A stretch of 35,295 bases of DNA from Gammaproteobacteria bacterium (GTDB lineage Bacteria > Pseudomonadota > Gammaproteobacteria > Pseudomonadales > Balneatricaceae): contig JAQRMV010000020.1 of NCBI GenBank assembly GCA_028598985.1, positions 1 to 35,295 on the forward strand, written 5' to 3'. The first letter of the stretch is position 1; each line of letters starts with the position of its first letter. The notes beneath the pieces were generated by a model. The model was not told the DNA's origin. It did no database searches and saw only the letters and a program-made list of their open reading frames with translations. The position numbers were made by a program, and so were the translations under genes. Shown piece by piece: positions 19,563 to 28,125 of the stretch.

Positions 19563-20362
19563 ACCAAACTGCGCAATTCACTAATGGTATTGGGGATTGT
19601 TAAAGCAGGGTGGCTAGCGTGAGCTCGCTGGCTTAAGCGCCGCCTTAGTGGACTTTGCTCTGGCAGGTGCAAAAAATACAATACGCTTTGGGCCTGCTCT
19701 GGCTCCATATTAACCTGCTTAGACCACAGGTCTATCAACTCAAACAAATTGTCATTATTAGGCGCAGGTAACGCACTGGTTTGAACTTGATCTAAATCTT
19801 CACCCGCTAAAACCCTTTGACATAAAGTTTTATAATGTTGGTTAAACCGGCTTTGTGTGGCTTGCCTTGGCAAGCTTTTTAACTCGAACCAACCCGTTGT
19901 GCGCCCTGCATGGTAAACGGCCGCATGACTCCATGGATGGTGGCTTGGTGCTGATGCGTGACGGCATGCCTCTGCGTATGCCTGTTCAGAGGGTGCCAAC
20001 CCAAAGCTTTGTTGGGTTTGATCCATGAGCTGCAAAAACTCAGCAATAGATGGCATCCAACTATATTGGCGCTTAGCCTGCTCAATGGCCAACACCAACA
20101 CATCTTCTTCGTAACCGGCTAAACTCAAGGCCCACTCACGCTTCGCAATAATGATTTCTTTATCGTCGTCAAACGCGCTTTTAAACTTATGCCCGTAGAT
20201 CGTCATAAAACGGGCGAACAGCATGTTCACCAAAGACTTCACTTTTTGGTCTATTTTGGGGCTGTGTGCAGCAACGGTTTTACCAGTCGGTATTATTGAT
20301 GTCGAGGACGTTTGCTGTAATGTTGCGTCGGCGCTCTTTAGCAGCGTATCTAGCTTCTTCAT
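19559..20362 (-). CDS. Lambda-P-like replication protein (putative DnaB helicase loader)
   Basis: 267 residues from ATG 20362; a GTG at 20401 is an alternative. The middle part (about 40-120) shows the pattern of the phage Replication P family: LFARFMTIYGHKF, then REWALSLAG, then WMPSIAEFLQLM. Such proteins bind DnaB-type helicase and load it at origins. It overlaps the upstream DnaT-like gene by about 80 bases, so the two are cotranscribed. The setting is backbone chromosome with no phage genes nearby, so this looks like a host primosome gene rather than a prophage relic. The family call rests on the motif pattern; the function is inferred. Confidence 0.6.
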   Translation of the reverse strand: MKKLDTLLKSADATLQQTSSTSIIPTGKTVAAHSPKIDQKVKSLVNMLFARFMTIYGHKFKSAFDDDKEIIIAKREWALSLAGYEEDVLVLAIEQAKRQYSWMPSIAEFLQLMDQTQQSFGLAPSEQAYAEACRHASAPSHHPWSHAAVYHAGRTTGWFELKSLPRQATQSRFNQHYKTLCQRVLAGEDLDQVQTSALPAPNNDNLFELIDLWSKQVNMEPEQAQSVLYFLHLPEQSPLRRRLSQRAHASHPALTIPNTISELRSLV

Positions 20363-21029
20363 TGGATGAATGAGTCTGTTGTTGAGTTTGTCTTTGGGCA
20401 CGGGCTTGAGCTGTTTGTTGCTGAACCTGTTCTTTCTTTACCCACTTTAAAAACTTTTGATCCCAGCCGCCTGGTGTTTGTTTCCGCCCTTTGTCCATGT
20501 AATACACCACGAACTCATCTTTTATACCAATGGCAAAGGCTTCACTAATTTGGTGTTGCTGGGCTAGAACTTTAACAATATTTGCCGATGGCTTCCATTC
20601 TAAATCCATATGGCACAAGTGTTGTTGCTGGGCCTCTTTAGCCGCAAACAAACGGCTAAGCTCGTCGCCCTCGCCATCTGCACGATGCCAACCACCAAAC
20701 CCGCTCATCGAAGATTTTTGGATAGCGGGTTGAATAACATGGGGAACTGCTTCATTCGGTTGTATTAGCTCAAGGCTGATACGCACTAACCCGTCACCTG
20801 CAGGTGCAACTTGAAGCAACCCAAGGCTAGACAACTGCGATAACAACTGACCTTGCTGGACTCGCGACAAACACAAAGCGCGGCTGTATAAGCGCTGCTC
20901 TTCAACCACCACATGGCCCTGCAAAGAACCAACTAATTCTGCTACCACAGCCAGCATCAGCGCTTGCTCTAAGCCATAGCGCTGAGCAAATTGTGGAATG
21001 ATGGGTAAACTAGGGGCCGACAAGGGCAT
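20280..21029 (-). CDS. DnaT-like single-stranded DNA-binding/primosomal protein
   Basis: 249 residues from ATG 21029 (a TTG at 21041 is possible). The N-terminal half (about 1-90) resembles a winged-helix fold with AQRYGLEQALMLAVVAELVG. The C-terminal half (about 135-205) matches the DnaT DNA-binding domain pattern, ending in GGWDQKFLKWVKKEQ. A glutamine/arginine-rich linker and a basic tail follow. DnaT-type proteins help place the replicative helicase during restart. Paired with the lambda-P-like gene, with overlapping frames. No good ribosome site is seen. Divergent primosome role is an inference. Confidence 0.6.
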   Translation of the reverse strand: MPLSAPSLPIIPQFAQRYGLEQALMLAVVAELVGSLQGHVVVEEQRLYSRALCLSRVQQGQLLSQLSSLGLLQVAPAGDGLVRISLELIQPNEAVPHVIQPAIQKSSMSGFGGWHRADGEGDELSRLFAAKEAQQQHLCHMDLEWKPSANIVKVLAQQHQISEAFAIGIKDEFVVYYMDKGRKQTPGGWDQKFLKWVKKEQVQQQTAQARAQRQTQQQTHSSNEEARYAAKERRRNITANVLDINNTDW

Positions 21030-21155
21030 CAGTAGTGGCAACTTAAATGGTGATTAATTTAATCATTCTACCCTAACTCGGCCCTGGCTAACATCTGCAA
21101 TGTGACCCAATGAACAATAAACCACCATCAGCCGCTGTCCGTATTAAGGCAGGCC

Positions 21156-22667
21156 TTAGTTCACCGGCCGCGTTTGAATAATATCGTACCACTGGGCCGG
21201 CCCCGTTTGATGTACCGAGGTTCCACCTGAATCCACGGCCACTGTAACAGGCATGTTTTCTACGTCGAACTCATAGATTGCCTCCATACCTAATTCTGCA
21301 AAAGCCACCACTTGTGCGCTCTTAATGGCCTTAGAAACAAGATAAGCAGCACCACCTACGGCCATTAGATACACGGCCTTGTGTTTCTTAATTTCATCGA
21401 TGGCCACTTGACCACGTTCGGCCTTACCGATCATGCCTAATAAACCCGTATTTTCCAGCATAACACCGGTAAATTTATCCATACGTGTTGCAGTTGTTGG
21501 GCCAGCTGGGCCTACAGCTTCGTCTCTAACCGGGTCTACAGGGCCTACGTAATAGATAAAGCGCCCTTTTAGATCCACCGGCAATGGTTCGCCTTGAGCC
21601 ATCATCTCTACCATTTTTTTATGGGCGGCATCACGTCCGGTATACATTTTTCCTGACAGCAACAGGGTTTCACCAGGTTGCCAGGTTAATACATCTTCTG
21701 GTGTTACGGTGTCCAAATTTACCTTACGTGCACCTTCACCGGCGTCCCATGCGATATCTGGATAATCATCTAAACTGGGTGGGGTTTGTAAACTCGGGCC
21801 TGTGCCGTCCAATACAAAATGTGCGTGGCGTGTCGCAGCGCAATTAGGAATCATACACACGGGTAAAGATGCCGCATGGGTTGGATAATCCATCACTTTA
21901 ATATCTAACACAGTGGTTAAGCCACCTAGACCTTGGGCACCAATACCCAAGCCATTAACGGCATCAAACAATTCTAAGCGCAACTCTTCTGCCCTATTAC
22001 TCGCGCCGCGTGCTTGAAGGTCATGAATATCCACGGGGTCCATTAAAGACTTTTTAGCCATCACCGCTGCCTTTTCGGCCGTACCACCAATGCCGATACC
22101 TAGCATACCTGGAGGACACCAACCTGCACCCATGGTGGGTACGGTTTTGAGTACCCAATCAACAATACTGTCGGAAGGGTTAAGCATCACCATTTTACTC
22201 TTATTTTCCGAACCACCCCCTTTGGCGGCCAATTGAATATCTACGCGATTACCTTTAACGATAGACGTGTGGATGACTGCAGGGGTGTTATCTTTAGTGT
22301 TGGTGCGACTGCCGGCTGGGTCTGCCAAAATAGAGGCGCGCAGCTTGTTATCTGGGTGTAAATAGGCGCGCCTAACACCTTCATTAATCATGTCTTCAAG
22401 GCTTAACTGCGCATCCCATTGCACGTCCATGCCCACTTCTACAAACACCGTAACAATGCCGGTATCTTGGCACAGGGGACGTTTACCTTGCGCACACATA
22501 CGTGAATTGATTAGGATTTGCGCCATGGCATCTTTGGCGGCTTGAGATTGTTCCCGCAAATAGGCCTCATGTACTGCATGTATAAAGTCTAAAGGGTGAT
22601 AGTAGGATATAAACTGTAGCGCGTCTGAAACACTGTCAATTAAATCGTCTTGGCGAATAATACTCAT
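21156..22667 (-). CDS. fumA: Fumarate hydratase, class I (Fe-S)
   Basis: 503 residues in one chain holding both the alpha and beta parts. It interconverts fumarate and malate in the TCA cycle. Three cysteines for the oxygen-sensitive [4Fe-4S] cluster are visible: C66 (PLCQDTG), C184 (GAGWCPPGM) and C276 (IPNCAATRH). The C-terminal beta domain has GKMYTGRDAAHKK and GRFIYYVGPVDP. An AGGA ribosome site precedes the ATG. Stands alone, with its own promoter region between 22668 and 22762. The symbol fumA is by class; fumB is equally possible. Confidence 0.94.
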   Translation of the reverse strand: MSIIRQDDLIDSVSDALQFISYYHPLDFIHAVHEAYLREQSQAAKDAMAQILINSRMCAQGKRPLCQDTGIVTVFVEVGMDVQWDAQLSLEDMINEGVRRAYLHPDNKLRASILADPAGSRTNTKDNTPAVIHTSIVKGNRVDIQLAAKGGGSENKSKMVMLNPSDSIVDWVLKTVPTMGAGWCPPGMLGIGIGGTAEKAAVMAKKSLMDPVDIHDLQARGASNRAEELRLELFDAVNGLGIGAQGLGGLTTVLDIKVMDYPTHAASLPVCMIPNCAATRHAHFVLDGTGPSLQTPPSLDDYPDIAWDAGEGARKVNLDTVTPEDVLTWQPGETLLLSGKMYTGRDAAHKKMVEMMAQGEPLPVDLKGRFIYYVGPVDPVRDEAVGPAGPTTATRMDKFTGVMLENTGLLGMIGKAERGQVAIDEIKKHKAVYLMAVGGAAYLVSKAIKSAQVVAFAELGMEAIYEFDVENMPVTVAVDSGGTSVHQTGPAQWYDIIQTRPVN

Positions 22668-22762
22668 GGGGAAATCCTAAGGTGGCCTGTGTAGATGGCA
22701 TTATTATACCCCCGAACCTTACACTAGCCCACACTAACAGAGCGCAAACCACAGGCCTACGA

Positions 22763-23263
22763 CTATTGAATAATAAACTGGGTAAAAAATACTTCCTCAA
22801 TGCCAGCAGCAGCCCCATGCTCAAGCAGCACTTGGTTCATACGTGCTTTAATGTTATCAGCAAGCCGCTGCTTGTCGTCTAGGGTTTGTAATTGGCTGCT
22901 ACTAAGGGAAGACACTTCCATAATGATGGCCGCGCGAATCACTAGTTCATGTTGATACACATTATCTACAATTCGCTGGTCATCCGCCGTCATAAAACCC
23001 ATGGTGAATTCACAAAATTGCTTAGCACCGACCAAACTCACCACAAACTCATGCTCTATGAGATTATAACGCTGGTTGAACGAGTTACTTTTTGGTGGCT
23101 GCTGAGTTACTTTTTCAAATTCATTTGAACGCTGTGAATCTACAATATCAGTGGTTGGGTTACTCAACACTGCTATCAACAAAATAATACTGACAACGAC
23201 AACCATCACTTTAACTAAGCCCAGTTTTTTATTTTTTTGGCTTACTATTGCTTCATTTTCCAT
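22763..23263 (-). CDS. fliL: FliL-like flagellar basal-body protein
   Basis: 166 residues. A single N-terminal transmembrane helix (about 16-35), a variable periplasmic linker (36-65) and a C-terminal FliL domain (about 66-166) with HEFVVSLVG and KARMNQVLLEHGAA. FliL rings surround stator units of the flagellar motor. No other flagellar gene is in the window, so this is an orphan copy outside a fli cluster. The reading ends on the family's usual hydrophobic FTQFIIQ strand. Confidence 0.75.
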   Translation of the reverse strand: MENEAIVSQKNKKLGLVKVMVVVVSIILLIAVLSNPTTDIVDSQRSNEFEKVTQQPPKSNSFNQRYNLIEHEFVVSLVGAKQFCEFTMGFMTADDQRIVDNVYQHELVIRAAIIMEVSSLSSSQLQTLDDKQRLADNIKARMNQVLLEHGAAAGIEEVFFTQFIIQ

Positions 23264-23379
23264 GGGTAGCTTCCCTACTGCACTTATTATGACTGTGGCG
23301 TTACGTTATTGCAGACACAGATTCTAGGCCTTATTATTAATACCATACATTATTTTAAACTGAATAAAGCTCCCATCAT

Positions 23380-24804
23380 ATGGTTATCTCAAACGCCCAA
23401 CCAAACATGACTAATGCCGATTTAAACAGCATTCTTAAGGCCCAGCAAGAGGCTTACTTTAACTCAGGCATCCCCAGCGCAGCACAACGAATTGATAACC
23501 TAAATAAGCTACTGTCTATACTACATTCCAATGAACAAGCCATTGTAGAAGCCATTTCTAAAGATTTTGGCAACCGCGCCCACCAAGAAACCCGCTTGGC
23601 GGAACTGTTTTTATGTATTGATGGCATTAAGTATGCCCGCAAACGATTAAAAAAATGGATGCGTCCGCAAAAGCGGTCCGTCTCTTTTTGGTTTTTTGGT
23701 GCCCGCAATACTGTTATCCCCCAACCATTAGGCGTAGTGGGTATCGTAGTGCCCTGGAATTACCCGCTGTTTTTATGCATCAGCCCATTGATTAGCGCCC
23801 TAGCAGCGGGGAATCGCTGCATGATTAAAATGGCCGCCAATTCTTACCATCTCAGCCAACTATTACAAGGATTATTTGCCCAACACTTTGCGGCCGACAT
23901 GTTAACTATTGTGCATGGTGCAAAAGGCTCAGAGTTTTCTGCCTTGCCATTTGACCACTTAATTTTTACCGGTTCTGGAAACACTGGTCGCCAAGTCATG
24001 CGTGCTGCAGCAGATAATTTAACCCCAGTAACCCTTGAACTTGGTGGCAAGTCCCCCACCATCATTGCCCCAGATTACCCCATTATTAAAGCAGCTGAGC
24101 GCTTGCTGTTTTCCAAGTGTTTAAATGCCGGGCAAACCTGCATAGCACCAGACTACTTATTTATACCCGAAAGCAAAGTGGACGAGTTTATAGCCGCTGC
24201 AAAAACCATTGTAAACAACCGGTACCCAGATATAGAAAGTGCAGATTACACATCCATCATTAATGATAGTGCTTTTATGCGCCTTGAAAGCACCTTAGCG
24301 GATGCCATAGAGAAAGGCGCCACAGCAGTTCCTTTAGTGACTGGCAGCATCGCAAATAGTGCAACCCGAAAACTGCCACCTACACTATTAACTCGTGTAA
24401 CCCCAAACATGAGAGTGATGAGTGAAGAAATATTTGGGCCTATATTACCGATTGTGACATATCGGCATATGCACGAAGTACTGAGCTATATTAATAACCA
24501 AGATCGCCCTTTAGCATTGTATTTATTTAGTAATGACAAGGCCACCCAAACTAACGTTATTAATAAAACCCGCTCTGGCGGTGTATGCCTGAATGACACC
24601 ACACTCCATGTAGGTCAACACGACATGCCATTTGGTGGCGTGGGTGAGAGTGGTATGGGTCAGTATCACGCAATGGAGGGGTTTTTAGCCATGAGTAAAT
24701 TAAGACCCATTTTCAAGCAAGCCCGTAATCCAGCCGCATCTAGGTTATACCCTCCTTACGGCAAACAATTTGATAAAATCATTAAAATTATGTTGCGGTT
24801 TTAG
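23380..24804 (+). CDS. Coniferyl-type aldehyde dehydrogenase (CalB-like)
   Basis: 474 residues. NAD(P)-dependent aldehyde dehydrogenase with VVPWNYPLF (123-131), catalytic E220 in LELGGKSP, C254 in NAGQTCIAP and EEIFGPILPIV. The family (coniferyl aldehyde dehydrogenases, close to class 3 fatty-aldehyde enzymes) also takes aliphatic aldehydes, so the substrate cannot be named. A second ATG at 23407 is an equally good start. It converges on prpE, the last four bases overlapping. With prpE and the DddP-like gene nearby, a role in C3 aldehyde oxidation is possible but speculative. Confidence 0.88.
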   Translation: MVISNAQPNMTNADLNSILKAQQEAYFNSGIPSAAQRIDNLNKLLSILHSNEQAIVEAISKDFGNRAHQETRLAELFLCIDGIKYARKRLKKWMRPQKRSVSFWFFGARNTVIPQPLGVVGIVVPWNYPLFLCISPLISALAAGNRCMIKMAANSYHLSQLLQGLFAQHFAADMLTIVHGAKGSEFSALPFDHLIFTGSGNTGRQVMRAAADNLTPVTLELGGKSPTIIAPDYPIIKAAERLLFSKCLNAGQTCIAPDYLFIPESKVDEFIAAAKTIVNNRYPDIESADYTSIINDSAFMRLESTLADAIEKGATAVPLVTGSIANSATRKLPPTLLTRVTPNMRVMSEEIFGPILPIVTYRHMHEVLSYINNQDRPLALYLFSNDKATQTNVINKTRSGGVCLNDTTLHVGQHDMPFGGVGESGMGQYHAMEGFLAMSKLRPIFKQARNPAASRLYPPYGKQFDKIIKIMLRF

Positions 24805-26687
24805 CTGAAACTACCTGGACGAACCAGCGTTTCAATTTGTTCCAAACTTGCAGGGTCATCAATGGTGGATGGCACAATATAGTCTTCGCCATTGGCTATG
24901 TTGCGAATAATTTTTCGTAATATTTTTCCAGAGCGTGTTTTGGGCAGCCTTTGCACAATATGGGTAGACTTCAGCACCGCAATAGGCCCAATGATTTTCC
25001 TAAGCTTTGCCGCCAGCTCTTTATGTAATGCGGCATCACTACTAAACACGCCAGATTTTAATATCACCAACGCCATAGGCACCTGCCCTTTAAGGGCATC
25101 TTGCACCCCCACTACTGCACATTCTGCTACCATTTCATGGCCACCAACCACTTCTTCCATTTCTCCCGTAGATAAACGATGGCCCGCAATATTGATCACA
25201 TCATCAGACCGGCCCATCACAAATACATACCCATCGTCATCACAATAGCCGCCGTCGCCAGAGCTGTAATAGCCCGCAAAATCCTTTAGGTACGAATCAT
25301 GTAATCGGGCCTCATCTCCCCATATACCCACCAAGCATCCTGGTGGTAAAGGCAGCTTTAATACAATATTACCCTTGGTATTAGCGGGCAGTGGCTCACC
25401 CTCGTCAGACAAAACACGTAAATCGTAGCCCACCATAGGTACCGTAGAAGAACCGGGTTTGCACGGCAGGTGTTCAATACCCGTAGGGTTTGCGCAAATA
25501 GACCACCCCGTCTCTGTTTGCCACCAGTGATCCACCACCGGCCTGCCAATGATAGCTTTAGCCCATTCGTACGTAGGCGGATCTAACCGCTCGCCAGCCA
25601 TAAACACAGCGTCTAAACTACTTAAATCATAGTGCTCTAATAAATCACCCTGTGGGTCTTCTTTTTTAATGGCCCTAAAAGCCGTAGGCGCAGAAAAAAT
25701 AGCTTTTACTTTATAGTCTTCAATCACTCGCCAAAATGCGCCGGCATCTGGAGTCATTACAGGCTTGCCTTCATACAGCACGCTGGTACAGCCCGCCAGC
25801 AAAGGGCCATAAACAATATAAGAGTGTCCAACCACCCAACCAACATCAGAGGCGGCCCAAAACACATCGCCTGGGCCCATGTTATAGACTGCCTGCATGG
25901 TGTAATTAAGCGCTACGGCATGGCCACCATTGTCCCGAACAATACCTTTCGGCTTGCCTGTGGTGCCCGAAGTGTAAAGAATATAAAGAGGATCTGTGGC
26001 CTTTACAGGCACAGCTTCTATTGCTGTTGCTGTAACCATGAGTGCCTGCCAATCATGGTCTCGGCCAAGTTGCAGATTGGCTTGTAACTGGGGGCGTTGC
26101 AACACCACTACACTGTTCACTTTATGTTGCGCCAAATCCAAGGCTTCATCCAGCAATGGCTTGTAGGCAATCACCTTAGCCACTTCAATGCCACAAGAAG
26201 CACTAATAATGGCAGCAGGCTTGGCGTCGTCAATACGTACCGCAAGCTCGGCCGCTGCAAAGCCACCAAACACCACCGAATGCACCGCACCTAAACGTGC
26301 ACAAGCCAACATGGCAATAGCCGCTTCCATCACCATGGGCATATAAATAACCACCCGATCACCTTGTTTCACACCCTGATCACGCAAAGCGCCCGCAAAT
26401 ACTGACACTTGCTGCAATAGCTGGGCATAGGTGAGGTTAGATTTACTGTTGGTGACAGGCGAATCATAATAAATAGCCACTTGATCGCCACGGCCATTAG
26501 CCACATGGTAATCCAAGGCCATATAACAGGTATTCATTTCTCCGTCGGCAAACCATCGGCCAGTGGGTACTTGGCTAGTATCAACCACCTGTGTTGGTGG
26601 TTTAAACCAAGGCAAAGCATCAGCTTGTTGCTGCCAAAATAATGTGGGGTGCTGAATGGACTGGTGATATATTTTGGAGTAGCTCAC
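24801..26687 (-). CDS. prpE: Propionyl-CoA synthetase PrpE
   Basis: 628 residues starting at GTG 26687. Acyl-AMP-forming ligase: the nucleotide loop YTSGTTGKPKG is at 238-248, the A8 hinge GRSDDVINIAGHRL follows, and the catalytic lysine K588 is in TRSGKIL. The N-terminal SKIYHQSIQHPTLFW is of the ACAS/PrpE type and the length fits PrpE. It makes propionyl-CoA from propionate; PrpE also activates acrylate in some DMSP-degrading marine bacteria. No prpBCD genes are near, so it is not in a methylcitrate operon. Divergent from the DddP-like remnant, sharing a 180-base promoter region. Acetyl-CoA synthetase is the main alternative. Confidence 0.87.
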   Translation of the reverse strand: MSYSKIYHQSIQHPTLFWQQQADALPWFKPPTQVVDTSQVPTGRWFADGEMNTCYMALDYHVANGRGDQVAIYYDSPVTNSKSNLTYAQLLQQVSVFAGALRDQGVKQGDRVVIYMPMVMEAAIAMLACARLGAVHSVVFGGFAAAELAVRIDDAKPAAIISASCGIEVAKVIAYKPLLDEALDLAQHKVNSVVVLQRPQLQANLQLGRDHDWQALMVTATAIEAVPVKATDPLYILYTSGTTGKPKGIVRDNGGHAVALNYTMQAVYNMGPGDVFWAASDVGWVVGHSYIVYGPLLAGCTSVLYEGKPVMTPDAGAFWRVIEDYKVKAIFSAPTAFRAIKKEDPQGDLLEHYDLSSLDAVFMAGERLDPPTYEWAKAIIGRPVVDHWWQTETGWSICANPTGIEHLPCKPGSSTVPMVGYDLRVLSDEGEPLPANTKGNIVLKLPLPPGCLVGIWGDEARLHDSYLKDFAGYYSSGDGGYCDDDGYVFVMGRSDDVINIAGHRLSTGEMEEVVGGHEMVAECAVVGVQDALKGQVPMALVILKSGVFSSDAALHKELAAKLRKIIGPIAVLKSTHIVQRLPKTRSGKILRKIIRNIANGEDYIVPSTIDDPASLEQIETLVRPGSFS

Positions 26688-26867
26688 GAAACGCTCGACT
26701 ATCAGAAAATGATTACACTTTGGATGCTAACCCATTCTATAGCTGATTAAACTACTACATTAGGCCAATACTATAGCCTTCCCCTTGGCCTACAAAAAGA
26801 AAATACGTATGCTGCCTTAATATAACGTCATGCTATTAAACACAAACACCCTTACCAGGCCACCAAA
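26688..26867. promoter_or_regulatory. Divergent region between prpE and the DddP-like gene with inverted repeat
   Basis: 180 bases with no gene. A perfect 8-bp inverted repeat, TAGGCCAA at 26761-26768 and TTGGCCTA at 26785-26792, is separated by 16 bases. It is not followed by a T-run in either direction, so an operator or a shared regulatory dyad is more likely than a terminator. The surrounding DNA is AT-rich. No promoter boxes could be assigned with confidence. Confidence 0.35.
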
Positions 26868-27578
26868 GTGATAGACGACAAAAAACGTTACCTTAACCAA
26901 AATGCGGCAGATGTTGCCCTTAAAAACCCCATTGCTGAAGAGACCATACGGCAGGCGCGAGCATACCGCCTAGAGCGAACACGCCAGGTACTGCGCAACA
27001 ATAACATTGCAGCTGCCTTGTTATACGACCCCTGCAACATACGTTATACCACTGATACTTCTAACATGCAGTTGTGGACCATGCACAACCCATCGCGCTA
27101 TGCGCTGATTTTTGCCGACGGCCCTGTGCTGTTATTTGATTACCATAATTGCGGCCACTTACATGATGACAAACGCTTACCTAATGGCCAACTTACGGTG
27201 AATGAAATTCGCCCCGCTATAGCATGGGCTTATTTTGCGGCTGGCGAACGCGGACCAGAACAAGCCGTACGCTGGGGTAACGACATAGCCTCACTAATGA
27301 AACAATACGGCGGTGGCAATAAACGTTTAGCAGTGGATATTTGTGAAGAGTTAGGCATGGCTCAACTACATAAACACGGCATCGAAACCCTATACGGCAT
27401 GAAGTACATGGAGCATGCCCGGCTTATTAAATCGACAGCAGAATTACAACTCATGCAGTGGACCATTAGCGTGTGCCAAAAAGGCATGGAACGTATGTGG
27501 GACCACTGCGAACCGGGCATTAGCGAAAACGAACTTGGGCCCATTTGCACTTTGAGAACATTCGTAAGGTCGGGGTAA
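26868..27578 (+). pseudogene. DddP-like DMSP lyase / M24 metallopeptidase family, frameshifted and truncated
   Basis: The 5' half of a DddP-like gene, GTG start at 26868 with a weak ribosome site. Residues 45-80 (NIRYTTDTSNMQLWTMHNPSR) closely resemble DddP (NIRYATDSTNMQLWNAHNP). DddP cleaves dimethylsulfoniopropionate to DMS and acrylate using an M24 fold with bound metal. One base appears lost at 27534-27537: adding it back restores ELWAHLHFENIRKVG, matching the family's LHAENIRRGG. The gene is then cut at about 27575 by an IS-end-like sequence. All the metal-binding Asp, His and Glu residues lie in the missing C-terminal domain, so the product cannot be active. An Xaa-Pro dipeptidase-like relative is the alternative. 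Confidence 0.72.
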
Positions 27579-27584
27579 AACCCC
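27570..27584. repeat. Left junction sequence, inverted copy of the IS3 end at 35170-35184
   Basis: TCGGGGTAAAACCCC here equals the reverse complement of the sequence at 35170-35184. Left of it the DddP-like coding sequence, right of it the leftward membrane-protein gene; both genes are broken here. Because GGGGT/ACCCC is itself nearly palindromic, the orientation is set only by the AAA core and the flanking TC. Probably the residue of an IS3-family end after rearrangement. Confidence 0.6.
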
Positions 27585-27992
27585 AAGGGCAAACGCGCCG
27601 AGCATACGTATAACGATGGCCGCCCGCATTCTCATGCCCGCAAGTTGAGCAATTTTGGTTTCTATAGGTAGGCCATGGGCCATGAGCAATAAGCCACTCA
27701 AAACAGTCATCTGCGCGATGGATAGGGGTGTATCTAACGGCAGCGAGTAGAGCACGATCATGCCGCCGTAAATGTTAGTGGCGATGGTGGCCGCCCATAC
27801 CAAGCCCATACCTTCTGGTAGCCCTAGCAGGGCCATTAATGGGCCCAAAAATTCGCCTAAAAGGGCTACGCCACCGAGTTCTTCTAATATCTTAACGATA
27901 ACAATTACGGGCACCATGAGTTTAAATAGGGGCCAAGACACAGCCACTATTTCGTCAAATAATTCTCGGAAAAATTGGCTTATGTGATGCAT
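27585..27992 (-). pseudogene. Nucleoside-recognition (Gate) domain membrane protein, 3' end missing
   Basis: About 136 native residues from ATG 27992. Several hydrophobic helices with the Gate-domain pattern: LMVPVIVIVKILEELGG, LPEGMGLVWAATIATNIYGG and MAHGLPIETKIAQLAG. Such Gate-domain proteins (YjiG/SpmA-like) are usually longer or paired; the transported or recognised compound is unknown. At the junction (27570-27584) the reading frame runs on to 27444 through antisense of the DddP-like gene, giving a meaningless tail. The gene is therefore truncated. Divergent from lysE. Confidence 0.65.
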
Positions 27993-28063
27993 GTGAAGGG
28001 CCTTTAAAGGTGCTGCAATAGGGACAGGCGATGGTAACTGATTTCAGCCGCCTTGTCTTTGCA

Positions 28064-28092
28064 TTGACACGGCTCTACAGAGGCGGCACTAT
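28064..28092 (+). promoter_or_regulatory. Candidate sigma-70 promoter for lysE-dctB-dctD
   Basis: A perfect -35 box TTGACA at 28064-28069, 17 bases, then a weak -10 CACTAT at 28087-28092; the lysE ATG is at 28126. The spacer is framed by an inverted repeat GCCGCCT (28047-28053) / AGGCGGC (28081-28087) that could serve as operator. Predicted by eye only. Confidence 0.35.
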
Positions 28093-28125
28093 CGCAACCT
28101 TAACGCGATTAAACGGATGTAACCC

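Noticed and set aside
21145-21158. Palindrome TAAGGC-AG-GCCTTA at the fumarase stop codon, as a terminator
   Set aside because: Short 6-bp arms with no loop room and no T-run on either strand.
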